A stretch of 64,000 bases of DNA from Mixophyes australis (GCA_036250195.1 JAVHZZ010000002.1:273982960-274046959); one strand, 5' to 3'. Counted from the first letter of the stretch, positions 34,638 to 46,742 are shown. The notes: a model not told the origin generated them from the sequence alone. Program-made: numbers and translations.

Positions 34638-34668
<31 letters not shown>

Positions 34669-34884
34669 TAATAATAAACCGAATACTATCTGCTCCTGAA
34701 TTACAGTGTAACAGAACCAATATGAAATTATATAAATAACTAACTGTTGTAATGCGAGTGTGTGCGTGCGTATTTTACCGTCACGTAAAACATCACGTAA
34801 CACGTGGCGTACGCTTCGCAATACGCACGGCAAACCAATATTAAACCAATATACTTTCGTTCATCCAATTATACGACTTTGACA
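33232..34884 (-). mobile_element. ERV-G copy B 3' LTR with an internal insertion
   Basis: It starts TGTCAAAGTCG at 34,884 after the polypurine tract and ends CTTTAATA at 33,232. Compared with the 5' LTR it holds about 0.77 kb of extra sequence between two (TA)n runs. Confidence 0.88.
33870..34640. mobile_element. Unidentified insertion inside a (TA)n tract of the LTR
   Basis: This segment is absent from the 5' LTR of the same element, where (TA)n continues directly. It has no recognisable frame. Two short stretches, ATAGTATAATACTGTAT near 34,045 and ATAGTGTAATACCATATGG near 34,394, resemble each other. The family is unknown. Confidence 0.6.
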
Positions 34885-34897
34885 GTCCACCCTTTGA
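34885..34897 (-). promoter_or_regulatory. ERV-G copy B polypurine tract
   Basis: Minus-strand AAAGGGTGGAC precedes the 3' LTR. The same tract precedes the LTR at 60,326 in copy C. Confidence 0.7.
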
Positions 34898-37800
34898 TAG
34901 TACAATAAACTATCACCTTAAAGATGTTATATGCAGGATCTCAGTACCACGTTTCATTGTTATGTAATACAAATCCCCCTTGGTGTATGTCCACGCTGTT
35001 TGTAGATCTAAACAAGTTATCATAAGAGAGAGTCTTAATCCTCTAAACGACTTCTTCTTTTACTATAAACCGTACACTTCTGGAGCTTGGAGATAACCTT
35101 TTGTATGCCCTTCAAGGGTGCAATAAAACACTTAATACAGTATTTGGAAAGGTACATGGTACAGTAGAACGTGTATCAGCTATACAGAATTTTCTACTAC
35201 AGTTCTTCAAGTTTAACAGGTTCTTCTGTCCAACGCATGTCTTTAAGCTCAGAATACATTTAAACATTTCATGTTCATCAATAGCATCATCCTATGTCTA
35301 TCAATAATGTCATATGCAATCTCCTTCAGCTTGCGTTAATATACACACATCTAATAATGTCACCAGTTCTTTTCATCAACACTTGTGGGCGGGCTATTGT
35401 CTGTTCGTTCTTCCCAGTCTCCCAATACTCAGATTTAACAGTGATCGGCTTGTAAAGCATTGGGAGACTTCAGACTAAGGGACCTAGGTGTCCTACTTTT
35501 TCTCCTAGTGACCTCCCACCCATAGTTCGGGTACCTCAAGAATATTTAGTGGAAAGAGAACTAATCCTACTTGATATAATCACTGAGGCACGCGTGAGCA
35601 CGCCCAGCACTTTGTTTGGTCTAAAACCTTACCCTCCCAAGAATGATAATCATTCTCAAGGATGCCTGCTCAAGTCCGAATATTACTGGACTGGCATCGC
35701 TGGGTGTGTCTCTTTTCTAACCATGGGGTCGCCGTACTCACGGACGTAATGCTATTCAGACAATAGCCCCTCGCACTTTCTCCAAGCTCCAAGGTTTCCA
35801 AATTTTCCTTTACCCCTGAATTGAATAGAGTAATTGGCTGGACTGATTATGCTACTAACTTCTTCCTCCTCAATACCTCCTTATCATTACCTGAACCAGT
35901 CTCTGTCACCTGCTAATAATTAAAAGAATTAACCGCCCTGAGAAGAGAATGAAATGAGAGAACACAAAACAGGAAAAACTACAACTTCATGCTGGACAAC
36001 AGTCTTAGCCTTTGGCTCAGGTGCTACTAACTGCATTCGAGGCCTTCCAGTACAGACTCATGAGTGCCCTTGGACCCTTCTCTGAGTGTTGGCCCCTCTG
36101 CAGTGGGTGGTATGGGCACCAGTGTGTCTCTGCTACCCTTGAAGCCGTGAGGCTGGTAGCCTACACCTGGTACCTGTCTGGCAAATAACCTACGCTTAAG
36201 AAATTACTGCTCCACAACTTACTCTCCTGATCCAACATCCTGACAGTTAGTGTGACCTTTCAGGAAACAGTGTTTTGGATGTTCTCGGTTGCTGTCTCAC
36301 TATTTACCTTCTCTCAAGGTCTAACCTAGCCTCCCAGTTACAATCTCATCTCACGAGGGGTCAAGAACATTTCAAAAACTGACAGGTTAGGAGTCTGCCC
36401 AGGGGTGATCTCTTGGTAGCGGGAAAGGATTAGTGGCACTTCAATCAAGTTCCAACTCTTATTCTATTCAATTCATTCTACCGAGTACCACTACTTTATG
36501 TTCACACTGGTTTATGGCTAACTGAAAGTATGTGATTTGTTACCACTACTCATACATTATATCTATTATCAATAACATGAATACCCCTATCATCTATTAT
36601 AACTCTAGGACTATCACATTAAATAACAAAAGCTTTGAGTATGATACAGTAATACATTAGACACATTTCAATACACCTCTACCCAGACATATTTCATTGG
36701 TACACCTGTGTATACTTGAGGATCCTGCATGGTGGTAATTGGATGACGTGTATTTGTTTTACCTGGAGGAAAACCCATCAGCAGGAGGGATATGGGATGG
36801 CTCTATTAGTCTACCTTGTCCATCTCTCCAGAGTCCACCAGACTCCTCACCACATCTCTTCACCTTCCAGACAGTTTATCCCTCAAGTAACACAAATCTT
36901 CCTATATTAACCAATATGTGTATGCGTGCATGTGTGTGTGTGTGTGTGTTCACCTTTTTAAAACTAAAACAATACAACGAAAGACAAACAAAACATAGAT
37001 TTGTTAGCTGTCACATAAAACCCTGCTGTCTATTTGACAGCTATGTTCTCCCTGGTGTGACAGCCATGTATGGTTGTGTGTGTAAGTGTGGACTTTACTA
37101 GCAGCTACTTCAGTTGGTAACTGTGTCACTGTATAAAGTCCTCTATGTAGTGTCCTAATCATGTGCTGGTATTGCTATAAAACGATTTCTCAGTCACCTC
37201 AACATCGCCCTCTAGACTAGAAAAATGCTAAAGACCAATGTATATCAATCGATTTTCCCTCTGCCAACTCACATGTCATTCTCAGTACCTCATATTCAGC
37301 TACTTGACTAAGTGGGAAATGCAAAGAGGTCTCTTTCTATAACACTTTCTTCAAATATAACAGTATCCCGTACATGCCTGTCTAACAGTGAAAATTATAA
37401 AAACATGAAAATTCTACATTTTCTAGGGTTTCACATTATGTCGTATCTTGTGGTAAAAAAAATCCTACTCCAATGTTCTATACAGAGATGCATATCTGTA
37501 TGCCTATCCTCTAGCAATCTCCTGTCTCCACCCTTTGTGCATCCATAAAAAGGCACATTTTTGTACAGGAGGCACGAACCAAAACAAAAAAACAAAAAAC
37601 AAAACAGATATGCAATCTATAAAACATGAATCGTATTTCCACAACAGAACCTTTCTGCTTAAAAAATCAGCAGTTTCTATACACATGAAAACAAAACCCC
37701 TGACTGTTTCTGTAACTTATGTCAATCTAGTGTGTGTATCTCTGAATTTGTCTTATGTAAAAATATAAAATATGTTTTAGCCCCATTGTTGAGACTGTGT

Positions 37801-38660
37801 CTGATTTTATCTCTACCAGAGCAGAGAGAGAGGGAGAGAGGTAGAGAGAGAGAGGGGTAGAGAGAGAGAGAGAGGGAGAGAGAGATAGAGAGAGAGAGAG
37901 GTAGGGGGAGAGATTAGCGTTTGTGTAAAGAATGAGAAATAGGAAAGCAATGAATGATGGGAATACAAAGGTTTGAATACAAACATACATGTAGAAAGGG
38001 AGATTTTTACAACAAAATGACAGCTGGATTGGACTCTGACTCTATGGGGAAATGGCTGTATTCATTCCACTGTTCCCCTTAGCTATTTGCTAACTATGAC
38101 CCCTCCCCATACTTGACTAGGGGGTCTTAACAGTGCAATCCAGTGTCGTCCGTCATTTGTTCATTAAGAACTCGGTATCTCATTGACTACATACCTTTTC
38201 AACGGACTTTTCTAACTTATGATAGAGAAATGAAAAATTTACTCTTAGTGACTCATGTTTTCTCTGAAATACATAAAACTATATTTTGGAGCAAAGTATG
38301 TACATACTTCATTGTTGGATAATGATTCTCGGCCAAACAAATTATCATGAGTCACTGCAGCCTAAAACAAAAGAGTGTTCCAATTGTCTATTGTTAATTA
38401 GTCTTTCAAGAGTAATTCTTCTATTTCTCTATCTCACCCCTTTTAAACACTTGTCTATACTTCTTTTGTGTCCCCTCTATCTGTGAAAAGAAAAACAAGA
38501 TAGTTATTTTAAAACAGCAAACAAAATAAACATTTCTATTCTTTGCCGTCGGCTAGCGATTTAGGAAAACAAACATGTGACAACATAAAATGAACAAACA
38601 AAATCAACAAAGATTACTTTTTAAAAAAATAAGTTTCTTTCTACATTTTGCACCTTAATG
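34898..38660 (-). mobile_element. ERV-G copy B, gene-free internal region
   Basis: About 3.8 kb between gag and the polypurine tract. It is collinear with copies A and C, yet no frame longer than about 120 codons is kept and none shows a known domain. It contains a (TG)n run near 36,930-36,950 and a GA-rich microsatellite at 37,818-37,914. Read as a non-coding or fully decayed region. Confidence 0.7.
37818..37914. repeat. GA-rich microsatellite
   Basis: An irregular AGAG/GGAG run that is absent at the matching place in copies A and C, so it expanded in copy B only. Confidence 0.9.
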
Positions 38661-38661
38661 C

Positions 38662-40375
38662 TCACCACAGATTAACTCTAGAGTCGGCTATATTTCTCCC
38701 CCAGGAATTGGCTGCTATGAGGTGCACAGGAAACTGTTGAGAAGTCTCCGAGACTTGTGTGCGCCGTCTCTGTGGGTGTCTATGTGATTCCCCCTTAGAT
38801 GGGCCAAGTCTCTTTGCTTCCGCTCTTGTCATTGTACAGTCCTGTGCTTGGTGTCCCATTTTAGTGCATCTAAAACACTTTCTCAACTCATGTTGTTTCT
38901 CTTCTTTTTTACAATCTCTTGCGAAATGGCCTTCTTCGTTACACTTAAAACACCTGATTGTTCTATGTTTCTTATTATGTGGGTTGTATGCTGGTGGTCA
39001 TGTGTGCAGTCCCTCTAGTGCTGGGATACTTACAATTATTACCCTATCACTTAGTGTCTCTTTCTGTTTATCCATACTTCTATCATGTTCTATAGCTGAC
39101 TCCCTGAGAACACTTACAGTACTTCCTCTCCAGTATGGTAATGAAGTTTGCACCCTTTTTTTAAAGTTTTCCCTGAGTCCATCCATTAGAACGTGAACAG
39201 CAACCTCTCTGTAATCTTCATTATCTTTTATGTCTGGTACCCCAGTATATTTGACCATCTCCATCAGAGCCCTGCAAAAGTAGTCTGTTGCATTTTCACT
39301 ATCTTTTTGCTGGATACTAAAAATTTTACTCCAGTCCACTAGTGATAGTGGACTGGAAATATATGGCCAACTGTGTGATTATATTTCTAATATTGTCCTG
39401 ATTATCATCCTCGGTTAAGGATTCATCCTCCTCCAACATACAATCATTAATGAACTTTTGTATATCAGTATTGAGAGGAAGACAGGCCTTCAATAATACT
39501 CGCCAATCTTTATTAGTTGGCTCATACACATTACCATAATATCTAATAAACTGCTGACATTTGGTCAAATCTTTCCTAGGATCGGGGAAATCAGACAAAA
39601 TTGAAAATGTTTCAGACCTAGTGCATGGATCATGCTTTGCTACATGTTTTAAGGGAACATCACTATTCCTGTCTGCTTTCCCATTGGGAACTGCTGCTGT
39701 GCAGACAGGATGTAAGTCTACCAAATCACTAAAACTAGTTGCTGAAATTGCTGCTGCAGTACAATGGATGTCTCCCCCTGTGTTAACCTTTTCATTATTC
39801 TCACCACTTTCAGCAGCTGCCCCTGCTGGTGGGACCGTTCCTCTTCTTTGTCCTGAAACATTACTTTTAACGTTACTTAAAACAACATACAACTTACTAG
39901 TTACAGTTTTTACATTTTTGGTATTGGCTGTACTTCCCGCCCCGACCGAATTTATCGGGGGCGTGTTTGCGCTCAGTTCGCCACGCTTTGCAACGCACAC
40001 TTTCGGAATGCTTGTTTCCGGTAAGCTTACTTCCGCTGAACACGTGTTTTTCCTTACACTCACTTCCGCTGTGCGTTCGCTGCTCTGCCACGTGTTACCT
40101 TCCATTTGCCACGATTTTAAACAATGATTATGTGCATTTCTCACTTTCGTTGACTTAATCAACCGTACTTTATCTTTTACGGTATTTAGCACCTCTGCAT
40201 TAAAACTCCCTGTTGTTGGGAAAGGCCTATCACAATCTTTGGTCATTTCAACCCACGTGTCACAATACACAGTTGCGTATGCACCATATTTCTTACACAT
40301 GAGAAACCTCGCTGAACCAATAGGGCCTTCCTTAGGCAGTACACTGACCATCTCTAGCGTATGCTTAGCACCCAT
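38662..40375 (-). pseudogene. ERV-G copy B gag, with two zinc knuckles
   Basis: Starts at 40,375 with MGAKHTLEM, so glycine 2 could be myristoylated as in retroviral matrix. The capsid-like part contains FPDPRKDL, YYGNVYEPTNKDW, MLEEDESLTEDDN and LMDGLREN. Two CCHC knuckles follow, about 24 residues apart from first cysteine to first cysteine: CFKCNEEGHFARDC (near 38,960) and CFRCTKMGHQAQDC (near 38,875), giving RNA-binding nucleocapsid. Breaks: a frameshift at 39,331-39,356 caused by a small palindrome, and one in-frame TGA near 39,000 between capsid and the knuckles. About 570 codons overall, the usual size of a retroviral Gag. It is the best-preserved Gag of the family here. Confidence 0.88.
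39331..39356. repeat. 11-bp perfect inverted repeat breaking gag B
   Basis: CCAGTCCACTA, loop GTGA, TAGTGGACTGG. Copy A has only one arm-like sequence at this place, so the second arm is new and shifts the reading frame. Confidence 0.85.
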
Positions 40376-41387
40376 GTTGAACAATATACCTTCTACCCGG
40401 AACACAGACACACCGCAATGCTCTGTTCCTTCCGGCCAAATGTGAAATACAGACACACCGCAATGCTCTGTTCTTTCCACCTAATAATTTCAACTCTGTT
40501 GCTACAATCACACCTAGAGATCTCTAATGCTCGGTGAACGTATTTCCTTTAGCCGCGTTCACTCGCTTTTCTCGCCCCTGGCGAGGATCCCTAATACAGA
40601 AGTATCACTGTGGGCCCCAAGGGCTATCAGCTCCTCGATACCCTGGCTCAACCACAAAAATCTGCTGAGTTTATTATCGCTGGGAGCGCAAGTTAATACA
40701 ATCAACCTGCCTTTCCAGTATAATTCCTCCTAGCTGCTTCACCAATTCGCACTAACGGTGCGATTGGATCGCACTCCCTACCAATACTAATTATTAGTAA
40801 ACCTTGCGATCTATTGGTAGCGCTTTGCGAAAACCCGGTTTTCGCATTCGATATACCTGCCCTGTATACCGTCCTTCAGTTGGGCAATCCGCCTCGTCAG
40901 ACAGCAACTGAGCACCTCAACAATAAACAGTGTATCTACGTTACAAAATCGCACACTATACACCTTTTCTGCGCAGAAAATTGAAAGTTCCCAACAACCG
41001 TAATAATGTCTCAGAGGCTTTCACAAGTAATTATACTATGCATATAATAACTATCAAAACAATTGTTCAACCACGTGGCAAATCTACCGGAAGTTTGCGT
41101 ACGCACAGCAGGAAGTACACATACGCACAGCAATGCAATACACTTTAAACCATTAAAACGACAATAAAAATAAACATTTTTTTCTTTCTTGTCCCTAGAT
41201 TCTAATTAGCGTTCCTTCAGTCTATGCAACAACGGACATTAGGTTTCGCAACACACAGTGAACCACAGGTATTAGACGCATTACGTTCTTTCCTGCTTTG
41301 TGCGACGCGTCCGTCAATCCACCCTTTGTTGAGCAACCGAATATCGTAAGCGTTGCATACCTGCCGGTAACGTAACTCCTAACTCAC

Positions 41388-41396
41388 GAGCCCCCA
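41388..41396 (-). promoter_or_regulatory. ERV-G copy B primer-binding site
   Basis: Minus-strand TGGGGGCTCGT begins three bases after the LTR end and equals the first 11 bases of the tRNA-Pro primer site; the next bases differ. The coordinates give the firmest nine bases. Confidence 0.65.
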
Positions 41397-41399
41397 AAT

Positions 41400-42035
41400 T
41401 ATTAAAGTAATTCTATCGTTTTAAAATAAGCATTGCCCAATCAATTGTATGTGTGTCCAAAGCACAAAGTGATTTATTTTTAACAGATGTAAATAGTCAA
41501 CAATTCAATACATTATTATATCATGATAAAGTACAGTGCAGCACAGCCAATACCAAAAGATAAGTACATACCAATGCAATCGCTTGCGCACGCTGCGCAC
41601 CCACCGGACCCGATGGACAATATTCTGTATAGAATATTGTGTCAGAGTTGACTGAGGCCCCAGTGAGATGCAACTAATATATATACAGTCAGTGTTTCAT
41701 TGTGAACAATAGAGATGACGTAGATTGTTTCTATAGGTCCATACGTTGGGTGGGTCCAGGCCAGACAGGTAATAGGTTGATTCAATCTAAGGAATCCAAA
41801 GGTGGGGGTCTTCTCTCCAGGGGGTCTGATCCTTTTCATAGCCAGTATCATACAAAGGTTTTACTCTCTAATATCAATAACTAAAGTATGCAATGTGCAA
41901 TCTCTTCGCCGACTGCACCAGACAGCTGCTGATGATTAGGGCTTCAATATGATATCAGGCATGACACCTTTCCTAATACCTAAACCTTTAATAACACTAC
42001 AATGTACATATAATCAACATATATATATATATATA

Positions 42036-42074
<39 letters not shown>

Positions 42075-42293
42075 TAATAATAAACCGAATACTATCTGCT
42101 CCTGAATTACAGTGTAACAGAACCAATATGAAATTATATAAATAACTAACTGTTGTAATGCGAGTGTGTGCGTGCGTATTTTACCATGCGAACGCACCAC
42201 ATCACATAACACGTGGCGTACGCTTCGCAATACGCACGGCAAACCAATATTAAACCAATATACTTTCGTTCATCCAATTATACGACTTTGACA
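41400..42293 (-). mobile_element. ERV-G copy B 5' LTR
   Basis: 894 bp, TGTCAAAGTCG ... CTTTAATA. The 3' terminal dinucleotide is TA, not CA, as in copies C and D. A (TA)n tract lies at 42,019-42,071. Confidence 0.9.
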
Positions 42294-43351
42294 TAAGGCA
42301 CACTGGTAATCACAGTTACTACTTTCACGTTAACAATATCTGACTGGTGATGATGCAAAATCATCAATAATAACCCATCAAGACTCTTACAGTCACTACC
42401 GTGCCCACTAGAGGGCTACTTCTTATTCAGGTGTTTGGGGTACCGTGCTATTCCCTATGGGTCAGGAGCCCCACTTTTAGCATCTACTGCTGAGTAAACT
42501 TGAATTGCAGCGGTGCCACTAACACTGAATGTCACACCTTCAATATTAATAAATCAATTCTTAGGCAAATCACATAACATTAACATCATCTAAAACATTT
42601 GGTGCACCAATATTATCCCCGGTAACGTTACCATATTTTCCACTCAGTCCTGGGCTGACCTTTGCACAGGAATTTGGTAGTGTTCCAATGTCCGTCAGAG
42701 GTTTCCATCAAGGGTTAAGTATTATAGTAGAAAGCAGGGCTGTTGCTCAGTTCAGCCACAAGATGGCGCTGTTCTCTCAACAGTCAATGACTCTCTATCA
42801 GCACACACAGGATATAGCTGAAACGACAGTCTTAATTGTTCCCTGCAGCCTGTGTAAGGTATGATCTGGGGGAAAAGCTCCCAAGAAGGGAACAGTAGCC
42901 TTCCTTGTACAAGAATGCAATGTCAGTTTTGGATAGATTCTCTCATCACTCTTCCCTCTGACACTACGGTGTGTGCAGTACACTGGAGGCTAGGGTTTTA
43001 CCTTGAGACGGTTCTGCATTTAGTGGAGACTGTCTTTGGCGCCCCGCTGCGTATCCCCAGCTGTTCTCCGTCCGCTTTGCTGGCAATTTCACAGTTCTGG
43101 CAGCAGCTTATCTTCTCTCTGCTCGGCTGCACGTCCTCCCCCTTGTTCCTTCTGCCATGTTGCTCTCTCTCTCCTCCTTCCTGCACATCCTCTTCCTGTT
43201 ACTCCCCCAGCCAATCAGGGCCTTCATCCTCCTCCTGTCAATCACTCCTGGTTGCAAGTCTCCAGGAGCACAATTAACCCCTTGTAGCCCTGCATTTTAA
43301 CAGCGCTTATGCACTCCTCTGTGCTGTTCAACTGGGCTTTGGGGTACCACA
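42294..43351 (-). mobile_element. GY-CSD 5' LTR, U3 part
   Basis: It starts TGTGGTACCCCAAAGCCC on the minus strand at 43,351; its first 300 bases match the 3' LTR. It runs to the insertion of ERV-G copy B at 42,293/42,294. Open frames within (42,861-43,287) are repeat translations and appear also in the other LTR. Confidence 0.8.
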
Positions 43352-45605
43352 ATAGCACAGTATATAAGGGCAGTAAATGTCTTTACAACACTGATTGACT
43401 CAAACCTGTAATGAGGATACAAATAAAAAACTTTTGCTTTCTGCACATACAGAAAAACCACCTAGTTCATGCATTTGCTATGCGAATAGCCCATAAACTC
43501 TATTATCTCTTTCCAAAACTAGGTAATCATTACTCAGCAGAGTCTACGTTATTTAAATCCTTCATTAGTTTATACTTATGTTTGTTGTGGCTGTAGACCA
43601 AAACATATTGCAAACTTATATTCATTGAAAGTTGGATCAATGCAATCTGGATTGCCTAATGGGTCTTTGCAGCTGGAGACCTGATAATAAAAAAAAACCT
43701 TTTGCATAGAGATTAACATTTATTCACTAGGAATTACTGTAACTGTAACATACTTGTACACTGTTATCAGGTAACCAGTGAACAGCTGCTAAAAGCTTAA
43801 CTGTGACGCTATGGTTCCATGCCTTGATTTACTCAAAGGGGCAGTACCTTATCTCACAAACAGGGAATGTCAAAGTGACGAGATCTGGGCGTTTAAAGCC
43901 ACTCCTTTCTTCACCTAGTACAGCCCCCTTGAGACACCTCACATTGTGTCTGTAAATCACTCAACATTTTCTCAACTAAATCTCCCGTGACCAAATATTC
44001 ACACATATTTCTAGATTCTGTGATATCCAGGTTGAAAGTACAAATATATTCACTTAAGTCTTGCTCACAGACCACATTTTATCTCGTAACATTTCTTTAA
44101 AGGCATAACAAACCCTCCTGATTTCTGAGAACATTCATCAGCGCCATTTTAACACAGATAAAAACAGCTTTTAATATCTGCATGTAAGCTCACTCCCACA
44201 ATTCTCAACTTTATTAAAGAGAAAGCTATTATTCTCAACTTCAGAAACCAAATTACTTTGTTTAAATACAGAAACGGCTTGTTGGATCCCAGCCAGCTTT
44301 GTTCTGACACTAGTAATAATAGTGATAATGTACATTATTTACAGTCTTGTGACGGACCAGAGATTTTAAAACTTCTTTTGCATCTCTTCAAAAGCTTTAC
44401 ATTTACAACTGTAACATTTTTTCAAACTTGAAACATGTCTCTTGTAAAACGGTCAAGACAGACAAACACGGATCTCCCTCACACGCAGTAAGACGGAGAT
44501 TAAACTCACATACAGAGAAAGAAAACTTAACTGATATCTTCCAGCCTACTGCTGTGGAACTACAAGTCCCAGCATTAGACTAAATACACATTAGCTTCAA
44601 CATGTTACTATCAATCAGCACTCCAGGCATATTTTTTCTCTTGAAATATTGAAGCATACTTGAAGAACCTTTTTATCAATGTTACATACATTGCCAGATA
44701 ACAAAATACAGAGTCCTTCTTATCTCAACACACTGAAATCTTTTACACAGAATAAGGGAGGGGCACATTTCACTCATTCAGCTGCGCAGGATCAAACATA
44801 CATTTATAATATACAACCTACTTGATTCATTATTCAGCTTCCGATGCATTTAGCAAATCCACATATCCAGATCTCTGAACTTTTCTGTGCCACCTCAAAC
44901 AATCTCTAGGGGTTTGATCTCAATACCCCTTTGTTCTTATCACATTACCACTTGCAACACCTTTGTTTCTCCATTTACACATATTAATTCCGTCTTTGGC
45001 TATCCACGCTTTCTTGAAAAATTCCCTGCAGACCTTCTACTCCCCCATTTCCTTAAGTCTTTGTGCATCATATCTATGAGGGAGCTGCTGTCATCTGTTT
45101 ACTATCTATATTACCCATATTGACAGTATTCTGTTGAGTCCAAATCAGAACTCTTATCTAGTTTCTGCGGGTTGTCCTTGCAGTGGACGTCCCGTTCTGT
45201 GGACTCCTTGTACTGGATGTCCGTGCTAAATAGCTTCTTTGACAGTATCTGGGACGAAGGTCTTTTGGAAATCTCTCTTACACAATTTGGGCAAATTACA
45301 GAATCTCCCTTCTTTGATACATCTCTGGGGATGGTGTCTAAAATTACACCTACAAATATATGCAAACAAATCTGGCGCTTATACTCTATTAAATCTCAAA
45401 AAGAACACAAAAAAGGTAGTCCAAAATATATACGTATTCTTAGAGTCCCAAGAACAATGTCCTCAATGTTCATATGATTCCAACAAGATTTGCTCCCAAA
45501 GTGAGGGTATTGTATATCCGGATATAGTTTTTCACCAATGTTCATACATATAAATAAGCAGAAAAAGATTGTGTTATTCTGTATTCACTTATATTCTACT
45601 ACGAT

Positions 45606-46201
45606 CAAGAAAACCTTATAATGCCCGTGTAGTATAAAAGGTATTTTAATTATCACCATGTGTGACCAGAAGTTTTCCACTGAAAAAAATATATGCACTT
45701 ACACAGGAGGATATCTGGTACTTGCTCCAAAACCTGAATTTCAATGGTTGATGGCTCCCCGTGGTGATTCTGGAAACTTTCCTCTTGTTCTCCATCCGGA
45801 GGTGAAAGGGCGTAGGTTCCGGGGCGTCTTTCGCTGTTTGCTGGCCGTATAGCGGAGACGGAGAAGGGAGGCCCTGGTGGAGTGAGGCTGAAGTAGGAAC
45901 AGCCACCGTAATTGTCAGGAAAGAGGGGAGGGAATAGAAGCTGACTGACAGCTTTCCCAATCTGCTCACCGACTCACACAGGACGACCAGCTGTGAGGTC
46001 CTAGCCTCCAAGGCATTGAAACGACAGACTTTTTCAGAATCACCACGGGGAGCCCTCAACCATTGAAATTCAGGTTTTGGAGCAAGTACCAGATATCCTC
46101 CTGTGTAAGTGCATATATTTTTTTCAGTGGAAAGCTTCTGGTCACACATGGTGATAATTAAAATACCTTTTATACTACACGGGCATTATAAGGTTTTCTT
46201 G
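45606..46201. repeat. Long inverted repeat, 167-bp arms
   Basis: Arms 45,606-45,772 and 46,035-46,201 are complementary with only a few mismatches (for example AGAAGTTTTCC versus AGAAGCTTTCC). They are separated by 262 bp of GC-richer sequence. A further stretch, 45,350-45,387, pairs with 46,202-46,238 after a 218-bp interruption on the left side. A transcript would form a long hairpin. Confidence 0.9.
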
Positions 46202-46724
46202 AGTATAAGCGCCAGATTTGTTTGCATATATTTGTAGGTTTAGTTCATTTGTACATACGTAGATAGGTTGTATGTTAGCAGACAGAGGCAGCTAAAATAC
46301 TAGTCAGCGCAGACAGATCCATTTTTTGCAATCAGTTATGGTGTCTAAAATGTTCACTCAATGTTTAGAACAGTAACTCTCTAAATCCCTCTATTCCATT
46401 ACATGCTTCTTTGATCAATGTCTTATGTGACTTTTTATCCTTTTATACATCATACAATAGGTACAAACACATGCACTCAAAATTCAATCATCTTTCAAAA
46501 ATCTAATCAACAATACAATTACAGTAAATAAATTGGGTTAGTACTGTGTTATATTAATCAGATGATACTTGAGACTCACAAATTCGCGTGTCAGGTGTCT
46601 CAGACAGACAAGAGGTGACCCAGACTAGGAAGACCAACGAGTAGAAATCTACTGACCGTGGATGTTGGGGTTCAATGTGCTGGGAAACCTCCATTGTCTG
46701 TCTTGTAGCCTGCTGGACAGCGAA

Positions 46725-46742
46725 TCTCGATGGCGACCTCCA
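46725..46742 (-). promoter_or_regulatory. Primer-binding site of the second LTR family
   Basis: Minus-strand TGGAGGTCGCCATCGAGA begins three bases after the LTR end. Primer tRNA not assigned. Confidence 0.55.

Larger units (their letters stand above)
33232..42293 (-). mobile_element. ERV-G copy B: full-length gag-only element, TSD TAAG
   Basis: Two LTRs (5' 41,400-42,293; 3' 33,232-34,884) flank leader, gag and a 3.8-kb region without genes. The 4-bp target duplication TAAG is intact (33,228-33,231 and 42,294-42,297), and the element lies inside the GY-CSD 5' LTR. The LTRs differ by roughly 1-2% by eye outside one insertion, so it is the youngest ERV-G copy here. No RT, protease, integrase or env motif was found. 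Confidence 0.92.
24755..43351 (-). mobile_element. GY-CSD: gypsy-type element carrying a captured cold-shock domain
   Basis: Minus-strand element. Its 5' LTR starts at 43,351 (TGTGGTAC) and runs to 42,294. It is interrupted by ERV-G copy B and resumes at 33,231 to end at 32,906 (ACCACCACA). A primer site (32,881-32,898), gag (from 32,844) and the protease/cold-shock/integrase-tail frame (31,957-30,575) follow. After a Sushi-like insertion come the polypurine tract (25,055-25,070) and the start of the 3' LTR (25,054 to 24,755). Without the insertions the interior is only about 2.5 kb, too short for RT, RNase H and the integrase core, none of which is seen. The LTR is about 1.38 kb. The 3' LTR is cut short, so no outer TSD can be read. 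Confidence 0.85.

Noticed and set aside
34579..34833. Frames with IYIYIYIY runs (also near 42,000, 55,690 and 2,580)
   Set aside because: They are translations of (TA)n microsatellites.
37727..37990. Serine/leucine-rich minus-strand frame
   Set aside because: It translates the GA microsatellite of ERV-G copy B.
41388..41396. Exact tRNA-Pro primer assignment for ERV-G
   Set aside because: Only the first 9-11 bases match; the rest differs in all copies, so the tRNA is only likely, not established.
45646..46149. 167-codon frame with similar ends
   Set aside because: It starts and ends in the two arms of the long inverted repeat, which explains the similarity; no domain is seen.
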